Origin: Triticum aestivum
Lineage: Eukaryota > Streptophyta > Magnoliopsida > Poales > Poaceae
DNA length: 64,000 bases
Direction of reading: 5' to 3'
NCBI RefSeq assembly: GCF_018294505.1
Contig: NC_057794.1
Span: forward strand, 188,575,716 to 188,639,715
Positions 12,190 through 23,011 of this stretch are shown piece by piece. Made by a program: the position numbers and the translations under genes. The notes beneath the pieces are model-generated. The model ran no database searches. It was not told the DNA's origin and saw only the letters and a program-made list of their open reading frames with translations. Numbering within the stretch: position 1 is the stretch's first letter; the number at the start of each line of letters is the position of its first letter.

Positions 12190-13713
12190 TGATACGTCTC
12201 CGTCATATCTATAATTTTTGATTGTTCCATGCCAATATTATTCAACTTTCATATACTTTTTGGCAACTTTTTATATTATTTTTGGGACTAACATATTGAT
12301 CCAGTGCCCAGTGCTAGTTCCTGTCTATTGCATGTTTTTGGTTTCGCAGAATATCCATATCAAACGGAGTCCAAACGGGATAAAAGCGGACGGAGCTTAT
12401 TTTTGGAAAATATGGAAAATTCGGAAGGAAAATCAACGCGAACCAATGCCCGAGGTGGTCACGAGGCAGGGCCCCCCCCTTAGGGCACGCCCCCTACCCT
12501 CATGAGCCCACCGTAAGGCGGTTGATGCTCTTATTTTGCCGCAAGAAAGCTAATATTCGGGAAAAAATCACGGCGAAGGTTTCAGGCCAATCGGAGTGAC
12601 GGATCTCCATATATATACAAAACGGTGAAACAGAGCCAAAACAGAACGCAGAAATAGAGAGAGACAGAGAGACAGATCCAATCTCGGAGGGGCTCTCACC
12701 CCTCCTGTGCCATGGAGGCCATGTACCAGAGGGGAAACCCTTCTCGCATCTAGGGAGGTGGTCATGGAAGAAAAAGAAGGAGGGGGGCTCTCTCCCCCTC
12801 GCTTCCGGTGGCACCGGAGTGCCACCGGGGGCCATCATCATCACCGCGATCTACACCAACACCTCCGCCATCTGCACCAACATCTCCATCACCTTCCCCC
12901 CTCTATCTACAGCGGTCCACTCTCCCGCAACCCGTTGTACCCTCTACTTGAACATGGTGCTTTATGCTTCATATTATTATCCAATGATGTGTTGCCATCC
13001 TATGATGTCTGAGTAGATTTTCGTTGTCCTATCGGTGATTGATGAATTGCTATGATTGATTTAATTTGCTTGTGGTTATGTTGCTGTCCTTTGGTGCCCA
13101 TCATATGATTGCGCGCATGGATCACACCCTAGGGTTAGTTGTATGTTGATAGGACTATGTATTGGAGGGCAAGAGTGACAGAAGCTTCAACCTAGCATAG
13201 AAATTGATGCATACGCGATTGAAGGGGGACCAATATATCTTAATGCTATGGTTGGGTTTTACCTTAATGAACATTATTAGTTGCGGATGCTTGCTAATAG
13301 TTCCAATCATAAGTGCATAGAATTCCAAGTCAGGGATGACATGCTAGCAGTGGCCTCTCCCACATAATACTTGCTATCGGTCTAGTAAAGTAGTCAATTT
13401 CTTAGGGGCAATTTTGCAACTCCTACCACCACTTTTACACACTCTCTATATTTACTTTATTGTTTCTTTATCTAAAAAGCCCCTACTTTTTATTTGCGTA
13501 CTCTTTATTATCTTGCAAACCTATCCAACAACACCTACAAAGTACTTCTAGTTTCATACTTGTCCTAGGTAAAGCGAACGTCAAGCGTGCGTAGAGTTGT
13601 ATCGGTGGTCTATAGAACTTGAGGGAATATTTGTTCTACCTTTAGCTCCTCGTTGGGTTCGACACTCTTACTTATCGAAAACTGTTGTGATCCCCTATAC
13701 TTGTGGGTTATCA
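12190..13713 (+). repeat. Element F, 3' LTR (1524 bp)
   Basis: Starts TGATACGTCTCCGTC directly after the polypurine tract and ends CTTGTGGGTTATCA. It contains a TATA-like box at 12609-12618 and a GA/CA-rich stretch before a GC-rich leader. Its downstream half is unlike those of G, B and E although the internal modules match. The next bases (TATTC) would be the right target duplicate; the left one is outside the window. Confidence 0.8.
12609..12618 (+). promoter_or_regulatory. TATA box of the element F LTR
   Basis: CATATATATAC lies about 420 bp into the LTR, the position expected for the U3/R promoter. Prediction only. Confidence 0.5.
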
Positions 13714-14605
13714 TATTCCGAAGTGCAATTCTTTCTATCTTATCTTTTGAGGTGGTGTTATGTCACTCTTGACAATTTCCTTCATGTTTCATGTTTCACA
13801 AGTTTTCAAGAGTGACATATCTAAATCCATCATTTTCTCTTCGCTCAAGACATCTTCTAAATCCATCAATCTCTTCATTGGAATTATCTTGGGTTATATT
13901 TCACCTAAAGCTTCCCCTAAGGATTGTTGCTAATTATGGTGCTCATAAATGACCCAAGTTTTTTTTCATTTATACTCCCGATGAAATAAGTTTATTGTCT
14001 CATTGTTGGTATCAATCCAATCTTTTGTTTCCGTAGTGGTAGAATTTCGCCTCAAATTTGAGAAGTTTTCCATAAGCCCACTACAAGTTTATTCGTTTCG
14101 TTGTTGGTTTTTCCAACAACTCCGTTATAACCTTCTTGGAAGGGTGCTCTGCAAGCTCTTTTGTGGTAGAAGTTGGCATTTTCTTCTCCATTCTTTCATT
14201 CTAATTATCTATCTTCTATTATTTCTTCCGGAGGCATTATGATGTTGCTCTCTTCACTCAGCATCTCGAATCGTGAGGATCGTGTGCTCTTCATGCTTAT
14301 CCATTTAACCGGAGTGTTGTGTCCTCTGCTAAAGTTCTTTTCATCTTATCAAGTCTTGCATCTCTTTTCAATCGGAGTGTTGTTCAAATTTTTTCTTCCT
14401 TGTTCCTCTTTTCTAACGGAGTGTTTTCAACTTCGTTCATCTCCATTGTATTCTTTTCTCAAAAGGATTTAACCTCTCAAGGTTCTTTGGTTTCACTCGT
14501 TTGTCGAAGAAGCAACTTAGTTTTACTTTTCCTCTTCCTCTTATGTTTTCTCTCCAGTGCCATCCTTAGATCTCAGGTCGAGATCCTCTTGTAGTGGTGG
14601 AGTGT
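13714..14605 (+). pseudogene. Element D internal 3' end, decayed pol remnant
   Basis: Pyrimidine-rich sequence with short overlapping frames (14003-14594) and many stops. By position it should be the integrase 3' end and UTR of D, but I see no conserved residues. The polypurine tract is at about 14590-14605. Confidence 0.5.
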
Positions 14606-15214
14606 TGTAACGCCCCAAGACCGGCGCTCCAGATGCCTTCCATGGCTTCCAAGGATCGTCATGTGATTTGTTTTGCTTGTTGCATTCATCTTTGCATATT
14701 TTGCATTGCATCATGTCATCATGTATCATGTCATTAATTCTTTTGCAACTCAACTTAATAAATCGTATGGATCTTCGGTCCATTTAAATTGAGGGAATTC
14801 ACTTGGTGTATTCTCTTTATAACATATAAAATTCTCCTACTATTATTAGGGAGCTATAGTATAAATATTCCATTATTTTGGAATCACCAAAACATACATG
14901 CAATTTAATTCCCATGCCCATTCTATCTCAAGTTCTTCCTCAAACTTTCCCAACAATTCTTGTCACTTCTTGTCGAGGCTCCTCTAAAATCTTAGCCCAT
15001 TTAGAGTCCTTTTGAATGGGTTTCAAAATTCAAACATGTGGAATTAAATTCAACATGTGTGAATCTATTTTCTCCAAAAATCCTCTTGCCATTTTATTTA
15101 AATTCCTCACATTTTTGTGAGTCCAGAAAAATAATCCCCATGCCCAAAATCCTTCCCTAACCCTCTTTTTTTCCTCTCTCTAATTTCTTTTCTGTTAAAG
15201 AAATAAGTTTTTAA

Positions 15215-15239
15215 AGAGAGAGAGAGAGAGAGAGAGAGA
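15215..15239. repeat. (AG)n microsatellite in the D LTR
   Basis: About twelve uninterrupted AG dinucleotides. Confidence 0.95.
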
Positions 15240-16089
15240 AGAGGCCCAAGAGACATTCCAGCCCAGTTGGGCCTCCCTCCCTCACGCGCCGGCCCAATGT
15301 CAAGGCCCAGCCTGTGCCCTCCAAACCCTAGCCCCAGGGAGCCCGTTCCCTCGATCCCATCTCCCTCTCCCTTCGTTCTCCTCCTGCGCCGCCAGAGTCG
15401 CATGAACGTAGGCGCGGCCCCCTCCCCGAACCCCTTGCTCGATCCCCATCTCCCTCGCAGCCTCACTCTCCCGATCTCATCGCCTCATCTCCCTCGATCC
15501 CCTCCTGCTTCCCTCGCGTCGCCACTCTTCTTGATCTCCATGCCCAGCTCCATCCCCGCAGCTCATCTCCCTCGTTCCCACACAGCGACACCGTCGTCGA
15601 GCCCCACCAGGATCCAGTCGCCCTCACCTCTCCGCCATGGCCGTAGCGCCTCCTCTGCCTTCCCCTTGCTCTAAGACGCCAGGGCGGTCACCCGATGCCC
15701 ATCGTTCTCGCTCCGCTGAAGCAGGCCAGCGCCTCCGCTGTCGCCACCAACGACCGTGCCACCTGGACCCCCATGGCCTCAAGTCCCTCACCGTCCGGAG
15801 CTCCAAGTCCACCATCGGACCCACTGAAGTTGCTGCCTTGCCTGAGCGACCTCCTCCAGTCGCGCGCCCCTGCTCCCTTCTCCTCCTCGCTGCTGGTTCC
15901 ACCCGCGCCGGAGTACGCGAGCAGCCACAGTTCAACCCCGATGCCCGCCATGGCTCTCCTCACGATGCTGCTCCTTGGCTTCGTCCTCTGTCGTGACCAT
16001 CTCCTTCCCCAACGCCCTTGCGGAGGCTGTTGCTACAAGACCACCACGACACCATCTCCGGAGCCCAAGTCCGAGGACTAACGCGTTCG

Positions 16090-16530
16090 GGCAACTCATC
16101 AAGTACACCTTCGTCAAGACTGATGCTTGGACAAGCACCATTTGCGTGGATTACATCAAGTACCACGACGACCGTCGAGACCGCCAAGTTCCACTACCGA
16201 TGAACGTTTTGGAATCGCCAAGTCAAACTACAACGTGAAGACCATGTACAACTACTGATCCCGTGGATGTCACCAAGTACCCCATCAACAGGACCCTCGA
16301 CGACCGATGCATAGTACCACTATGTTTGCCATGTACATCTATGCCTAGACCAGACCGATAAGTCCGAAGAAGCAAGTACCACTCCGAACCATGTATGACA
16401 CCGTCGCCGAAGACCCGTGTAACGCAAGCGTCAAGTTCAACTACCGTCGCGTGAACCACTACTTCTACTACCGTGAACGACTACTTTCACTACATCGCGA
16501 GAACGTCTACTTCCACTATGAACTCGAACT
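16090..16530. repeat. Degenerate tandem repeat in the D LTR
   Basis: Variants of CAAGTTCCACTACCG recur at irregular 25-45 bp spacing: near 16185 (CCAAGTTCCACTACCG), 16219 (CCAAGTCAAACTAC), 16428 (TCAAGTTCAACTACCG) and 16470-16520 (TACTTCTACTACCG and TACTTCCACTATG). It looks like an old minisatellite worn by point mutation. Confidence 0.55.
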
Positions 16531-18998
16531 GCCTTGAAAACGCATGCTTCAAAGGTATAACACCGAGATGACCGCCCGTGATTGAATACATGTGTGATGT
16601 ATGAGATGCTTGTGCTTGCACGGTGCTCGAATTGTCGCTTGCACATTGTTCCTCGTTTGCCATGCCTCTGACACATGGGACACTCGGTAACCGGGAGCAC
16701 CCCACCTTCTATTGCATGTCATGCTCCCGCCACACTTCCTTTTGCACTGGTATCTCCATGAGCTACCGGAACCGTTATGTTGCCGTGGCATCATTTTCGG
16801 ATTCGTTGACGTGGCCCCGTTTTCCTTCCGCCATGGCGACAATGCTTCATATCTATGTTCATATCAACATTTTCATAAAATTGCATAAACTTGAACATGG
16901 CATCCGCATCATGTTAACAACATCAAGAATGTCTAAATTGTTGTTGCATTAAATTACTAATGCACATGAGGATTTACCGGATTTGTTGTTTGATGTTTCT
17001 GGCCTCATTTAAAATGCCTAACTATGTATTTTACTCATGTTTTAGCTCTTGCCATGTTAAGAACATTTAATTTGTTGGGTACATAACCGGGAGTGAACTA
17101 AATAATTGAATGTGGTGTTCCGTCAATATGCAACTCGTTGCATATTGAGCTCCACTTAATTTGTAGTATTTTTTGTACACTTTGCCATGCCATGCCTCAT
17201 TAAACCAGACATGCATCATACTTGATTGTGCATCATGCCATGTTTATTTGATGGTTGTTTACCATATTGTTTGCTTCTTTCCGGTGTTGCTTCTTCGGGT
17301 TATTTTCGATAATGTCGTGTTTGTGAGGATTCGTTCGACTATGTCCGTTTGTCTCCTTCATGCACTCGTTCTTCTTCCTTGCGGGATCTCAGGCAAGATG
17401 ACCATACCCTCGAAATCACTTCTATCTTTGCTTGCTAGTTGTTCGCTCTTTTGCTATGCCGCACTACCTACCACTTGCTATATCATGCCTCCCATATTGC
17501 CATGTCAAGCCTCTAACCCACCTTTCCTAGCAAATAGTTGTTTGGCTATGTTACCGCTTTTGCTCAGCCCCTCTTATAGCGTTGCTAGTTGCAGGTGAAG
17601 TTGAAGTTTGTTCCTTGTTGGAACATGGATATTGTTGGGATATCATTATTATCTCGTATTTACTTTAATGCATCTATATACTTGGTAAAGGGTGGAAGGC
17701 TCGGCCTTATGCCTGGTTTTTTGTTCCACTCTTACCGCCCTAGTTTTCGTCATACCGGTGTTATGTTCCTTGATTTTGCGTCCCTTACGAGGTTGGGTGT
17801 TATGGGAACCCCTTAACAGTTCGCTTTGAATAAAATTCCTCCAGCAAGGCCCAACCTTGGTTTTACATTTGCCTAACAACCTATACCTTTTAATTGGGAG
17901 TAATTAACCCGAGGGTCATCTTTATTGTAGCCCCCCCGGGCCAGTGCTTCTCTAAGTGTTGGTCCGAACTAGAGCCCCTTGCAGCGCCACCTCGGGGAAA
18001 CTTGAGGGCTGGTTTTAGTTGTACGGATTGCTCATCCGGTGTTGCCCTGAGAACGAGATATGTGCAGATCCTATCGGGATGTCGGCACATCGGGCAGCTT
18101 TGCTGGTCTTGTTTTACCATTATCGAAATGTCTTGTAACCGGGGTTCCGAGACTGATCGGGTCTTCCTGGGAGAAGGAATATCCTTCGTTGACCGTGAGA
18201 GCATGTGATGGGCTAATTTGGGACACCCCTGCAGGGTTTTGAACTTTCGAAAGCTGTGCCCGCGGTTATGGGCAGATGGGAATTTGTTAATGTCTGGTTG
18301 TAGAGAACTTGACACTTAACTTAATTAAAATGCATCAACCGCGTGTGTAGCCGTGATGGTCTCTTTCCGGTGGAGTCCGGGAAGTGAACACAGTTTTTGT
18401 GTTATGTTTGGACGTTAGTTTTAGGATAACTTCTTGATCACTTTTAGTTCACGACCGCTGCGTTGCTTCTCTTCTCGCTCTTATTTGCGTATGTTAGCCA
18501 CCATATATGCTAGTGCTTGCTGCAGCTCCACCTCACTACCTTTCCTACCCTTAGCTTAAATAGTCTTGATCTCGCGGGTGTGAAATTGTTGAGTCCTCGT
18601 GGCTCACAGATACTTCCAAACAGTTGCAGGTGCCGATGATACCAGTGCAGATGACGCAACTGAGTTCAAGTGGGAGCTCGATGAAGATCTTGTTCGTTGT
18701 TTTGTGTCTTTTCCGGTTGATCAGTAGTGGTGCCCAGTTGGGACGATCGGGGATCTAGCAATAGGGGTTGTCTTCTTTTATTTTGGTTCCGTAGTCGGAC
18801 CTTGATTGTATTCTAGATGATGTATGTTTAACTTGTATTTGTGTGAAGTGGCGATTGTAAGCCAACTATGTATCCCTTTCTTATTCAGTACATGGGATTG
18901 TGTGAAGATTACCCCTCTTGCGACAAACCTACCATGCGGCTATGCCTCTAAGTCGTGCCCCGACACGTGGGAGATATAGCCGCATTGTGGGTGTTACA

Positions 18999-19098
18999 TC
19001 CGCCTCCCTGGCCTCCTCCAACGTCTGGGCGCTGGCCTCTCGCGAGGTGGGCAGGGATGCCTCGGCCTCCGCATCGGCATGCTCGCGCTGGAGGCGCC
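18999..19098 (-). pseudogene. Family C antisense gene, exon 2 fragment left of G
   Basis: On the minus strand this is coiled-coil coding sequence rich in Ala, Glu and Arg, nearly identical to 43020-43120 on the plus strand. Element G splits it from its continuation at 39128. The last five bases (GCGCC, 19094-19098) are the left target duplicate of G. Confidence 0.8.
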
Positions 19099-19391
19099 TG
19101 ATATGTCTCCAACATATCTATAATTTTTGGTTGTTCCATGCTATTATATTATCTGTTTTGGATGTTAATGGGCTTTATTTTACACTTTTATATTATTTTT
19201 GGGACTAACCTATTAACCCAAGGCCCAGTGCAAATTGCTGTTTTTTGCCTATTTCAGTGTTTCGCAGAAAAGGAATATCAAACAGAATCCATACGGAATG
19301 AAACCTTTGGGAATGTGATTTTTGGAACAGACTTGATCCAGAGGACTTGGAGTGGACATCAAGAAATAGACGAGGAGTCCACGAGGCAGGG

Positions 19392-19422
19392 GGGCGCGCC
19401 TACCCCCCCCCTAGGCGCGCCC
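19392..19422. other. U3 hairpin of the element G 5' LTR
   Basis: GGGCGCGCCTA (19392-19402) pairs perfectly with TAGGCGCGCCC (19412-19422) around a 9-nt C loop, about 47 bp before the TATA box. The other LTR has a 9-bp version. Confidence 0.75.
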
Positions 19423-19469
19423 TCCCCCTCGTTGGCCCGTCGTGGCTCAACCGACCTACTTCTTCCTCC

Positions 19470-19477
19470 TATATATA
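19470..19477 (+). promoter_or_regulatory. TATA box of the element G 5' LTR
   Basis: TATATATA about 370 bp into the LTR; conserved in the 3' LTR at 37904-37911. Confidence 0.55.
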
Positions 19478-20695
19478 CTCATATACCCTGAAAACATCTA
19501 GGACCACCACGAAACCCTATTTCCACCGTCACAACCTTCTGTACACAAGAGATCCCATCTTGGGGCCTTTTCCGGAGCTCCGCCGGAGGGGGCATCGATC
19601 ACGAAGGGCCTCTACATCAACTCCATGGCCCCTCCGATGATGTGTGAGTAGTTTACTTCAGACCTTCGGGTCCATAGTTATTAGCTAGATGGCTTCTTCT
19701 CTCTCTTTGAATCTCAATACAAAGTTCTCCTCGATCTTCTTGGAGATATATTCTATGTAACTCTTTTGGCGGTGTGTTTGTCGAGATCCGATGAATTGTG
19801 GGTTTATGATCAAGTCTATCTATGAACAATATTTGATTCTTCTTTGAAATCTTTTATGCATGATTGGTTATCTTTGCAAGTCTCTTCAAATTATCAGTTT
19901 GGTTTGGCCTACTAGATTGATCTTTCTTGCAATGGGAGAAATGCTTAGCTTTGGGTTTAATCTTGCGGTGCTCGATTCTAATGACAGAAAGGGAAACGAC
20001 ACGTATTTTATTGTTGCCATCGAGGATAAAAAGATGGGGTTTATATCATATTGCTTGAGTTTATCCCTCTACATCATGTCATCTTACCTAATGCGTTACT
20101 CTGTTCTTATGAACTTAATACTCTAGATGCATGCTGGATAGCGGTCGATGTGTGGAGTAATAGTAGTCAGATGCAAGCAGGAGTCAGTCTACTTGTCACG
20201 GACGTGATGCCTATATACATGATCATGCCTAGATATTCTCATAATTATTCACTTTTCTATCAATTGATCGACAGTAATTTGTTCACCCACCGTAATACTT
20301 ATGCTATCTTGAGAGAAGCCACTAGTGAAACCTATGGCCCATGAGTCTATTCTCCGTCATATTAATCTTCCGTTAACAAGATATTTCTATTATCTTTTAT
20401 TTTGCAATCTTTACTTTTAATGTTTATCATAAAAATACCAAAAATATTATCTTATCATCTCTATCAGATCTCACTCTCGTAAGTGACCGTGAATGGATTG
20501 ACAACCCCTTTATCGCGTTGGTTGCGAGGTTCTTATTTGTTTGTGTAGGTACGAGGGACTTGCGTGTGGCCTCCTACTGGATTGATACCTTGGTTCTCGA
20601 AAACTCAGGGAAATGCTTACGTTACTTTGCTGCATCACCCTTTCCTCTTCAAGGGAGAACCAACGCAATGCTCAAGAGGTAGCAAGAAGGATTTC

Positions 20696-20713
20696 TGGCG
20701 CCGTTGCCGGGGA
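20696..20713 (+). other. Primer binding site of element G
   Basis: TGGCGCCGTTGCCGGGGA begins 11 bases after the LTR end. The same 18-mer serves element B. It is a primer-site type common in grass Athila-like elements. Confidence 0.8.
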
Positions 20714-20920
20714 GTCTACGCACTAGTCAAGACATACCAAGTACCCATCACAAACTCTTATCCCTCACATTACATTATTTGCCATTTGCCTCTCGTTTTC
20801 CTCTCCCCCACTTCACCTTTGCCTCTGCCTTTTGTTCTCCCTCTTCCAGTATGTCTTTTTGTTTGTGTTTCCATGTGCCTTCTATTTGCTTGCATCTTTG
20901 CTCGCTAAAAATCTATTGAT

Positions 20921-22288
20921 ATGGATCCACTTAAACTGTTCTACTTGGATCATCTTTGGTCCTTATGCACTCGTGCTGAAACCCCAACTAGCCTAGTTGA
21001 TGGGAAATTTTTAGATGAGCATGCTCATTTTGTGTGTCACCGTTTGTCTGAAAAAGGGAATCTCTTATGGGATCAAATAAACAGATTCCTGTGTTATGCT
21101 TGGAATCTTTGTGAAATTTGTGATTTTACTTGTTGCTCTAAGAACCCTAAAAACACCTCCCCTACCTATGTGAGTTTAATGATAATGAAATCTTATCTTC
21201 TTATGCAAAGGGTGTTTATAGTTATTACGATATCGAACAAATTGAAGAATTAGTTGCTTTTAAAGGTGCTTATGAAGTTGCTTCTTTGATTGAAAAGTAT
21301 GATATTACTCTCTATGAATCTAAAATTTTTGACATACTTAAATATTGCTATGAAAATTATGCTCATAATATCTATGTCAAAGAATTTGTTGAAAGAATGA
21401 CCGTTACTTGGGAAGAAAATAATGATATGCATGAATCTATGATAATTATGATTCCGATGATTTGATTGAAATATCCCTTGATGAACATGATGCTTGCTAT
21501 TTCTTGTGGCCATGATGCCAATATTTATGAATATGAGTTTGCTATAGTTCCTTATGTTAAACATGAGATCGTTGCTATTGTACCCATACTTGATAGTCCC
21601 TTCGATGAAAAGCATGATTGCAATGATGTTATTATAAATTCTATTAATGTCAGTTGTGTTAATGATATGCAAAACCCTAAGCTTGGGGATGCTAGTTTTG
21701 CTATGACTATTATTTGTTGCAATGATCATGATTGGGGTGATTCTTCTTTTGATCTTGAAAATTTATTTAAGCCCCATGATTGGGGAGATTGATAATTGTG
21801 TTTGCAATATTATTGAAAGTGGGTTTGGAAGAGTGTCAACTTTAGATCCCACATATTTGGAGAATGTTCAATCTTATGATTTTCTTTATAAAAGTGGGTT
21901 TGGAGAGGTCATGACTTTAGTTAATGTTAATCCCACTATTTTGGAAGAGTGTCAACTTTGCATGCATGTGGATCATGTTGAAAATATTTTATGTGATAGC
22001 TATTTTGTTTAATTTTCTTATGATCCCACATGTAATTATTATGAGAGAGGAAAATATGATTGTAGAAATTTTCATGTTACTAAATTACCTCTCGTTATGT
22101 TGAGATTGCTATTGTTTCTTTCTGCTTCCTTGCAGATGCTAGTTTTTGCTTGTCTTGATAATTTGTTTGCTTATAAAATGCCTATTTATAGGGAGTATGT
22201 TAGACTTAGATGTGATATTCATATGTTTCATGATGCTCCCTTTGTGTTTCAATTGCTATCTTTCATGCGAGCGTCATTAAAATTATAG
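20921..22288 (+). pseudogene. Element G gag-like gene, broken
   Basis: The first frame starts at 20921 (MDPLKLFYLDHLW) and runs 110 codons. Homologous coding then continues in other frames to about 22288, with several frameshifts and stops. The distal part is acidic and matches the intact 232-residue protein of element B in the motifs KLGDA, GFGEVMTL, TILEE and DSYFV. No CCHC zinc knuckle, protease or RT is seen. By position it replaces gag, but its true role is unknown. Confidence 0.6.
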
Positions 22289-22322
22289 ATGCATAGCTAG
22301 GGGCGTTAAATGATAGCGCTTG

Positions 22323-22338
22323 TTGGGAGGCAACCCAA
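22323..22338. other. Conserved hairpin 1 after gag, element G
   Basis: TTGGGAGGCAACCCAA forms a 5-bp stem with a 6-nt loop, inside the conserved string TTGTTGGGAGGCAACCCAAT. It lies 35 nt after the gag remnant. Counterparts are at 58013-58028 (E) and 49207-49222 (B). Confidence 0.65.
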
Positions 22339-22987
22339 TTTTATTTTTGTTCTTTGCTTTTTGGTTATTCTTAGTAATGAAAAATTCATATAGACTATGT
22401 TTAGATGTGGTATTATTCTTTTAATTAGTGTTTGTGCCAAGTAGAACCTTTGGGAAAGTCTTTGTGATCTTGCTGTAAAAAACAGAAACTTTAGCGCTCA
22501 CGAGATTTGCTGCCATGTTTTACTGGAGAGTGCTATTTAGTTAATTCTTTTTGAAGATGATTAATAGACAAATTCCTCACGTCCAAAGTTTTATTTTAGA
22601 ATTTTTGGGGTTCCAGAAGTATTCTAAACCTACAGATTACTACAGACTGTTCTGTTTTTGACAGATTCTGTTTTTCGTGTGTTGTCTGCTTATTTTGATG
22701 AATCTATGGCTAGTAATAGAGTTTATGAACCATAGAAAAGTTGGAATACAGTAGGTTTAACACCAATATAAATAAACAATTATTTCATTACAGTACCTTG
22801 AAGTGGTGGTTTGTTTTCTTTTACTAACAGAGCTCACAAGATTTTCTTTTAAGTTTTGTGTTGTGAAGTTTTCAAGTTTTGGGTAAAGATTTGATGGATT
22901 ATGGAACAAGGAGAGCGAAGAACCTAATCTTGGGGATGCCCATGGCACCCCAAGGTAAAATCCAAGGACAACCAAAAGCCTAAGCTT

Positions 22988-23011
22988 GGGGATGCCCCAG
23001 AAGGCATCCCC
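22988..23011. other. Conserved hairpin 2, element G
   Basis: GGGGATGCC (22988-22996) pairs perfectly with GGCATCCCC (23003-23011) around a 6-nt loop, preceded by AAGCTT and followed by TCTTTCGTC. The stem is identical in E and B while the loops differ. Confidence 0.75.

Larger units (their letters stand above)
10762..13713 (+). mobile_element. Element F: 3' end of an Athila-like Gypsy element
   Basis: An internal remnant (10762-12189) is followed by one LTR (12190-13713). The remnant is homologous to the 3' internal module of elements G (about 23747-24866 plus 37342-37532) and B (minus strand, 46455-47790). Element A interrupts it on the left, so gag and the 5' LTR lie outside the window. 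LTR type is close to the WHAM/Fatima/Sabrina group of Triticeae; the exact family name is uncertain. F is itself inserted in element D. Confidence 0.75.
13714..18998 (+). mobile_element. Element D: Gypsy element, 3' internal end plus 3' LTR
   Basis: An 892-bp internal end (13714-14605) abuts a 4393-bp LTR. The internal end finishes with the same grass-Gypsy terminus as A and H: a CTCAGGTCGAGATCC motif, then a purine tract GTAGTGGTGGAGTGT before TGTAACGCC. This places it in the same broad tRNA-Met/chromovirus-like group, and it reads plus. Its left part is interrupted by F. On the right it abuts family C sequence. Confidence 0.75.
14606..18998 (+). repeat. Element D, 3' LTR (4393 bp)
   Basis: Begins TGTAACGCCCC and ends GGTGTTACA, giving a perfect 6-bp terminal inversion (TGTAAC/GTTACA). 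It contains an (AG)n run (15215-15239), a GC-rich block (15240-16080) with non-genic open frames on both strands, and a decayed tandem repeat (about 16090-16530). The 5' LTR is not in the window. The bases after it (TCCGC) belong to family C. Confidence 0.8.
19099..20684 (+). repeat. Element G, 5' LTR (1586 bp)
   Basis: Starts TGATATGTCTCC and ends CTCAAGAGGTAGCA. It contains an 11-bp GC-rich hairpin (19392-19422), a TATA box (19470-19477) and long stretches also present in the LTRs of E and J. The second LTR differs by scattered substitutions and a few small indels. Confidence 0.9.

Noticed and set aside
15267..16081. Pro/Ser-rich frames in the D LTR
   Set aside because: GC-rich LTR leader, low complexity, competing frames on both strands, no domain.
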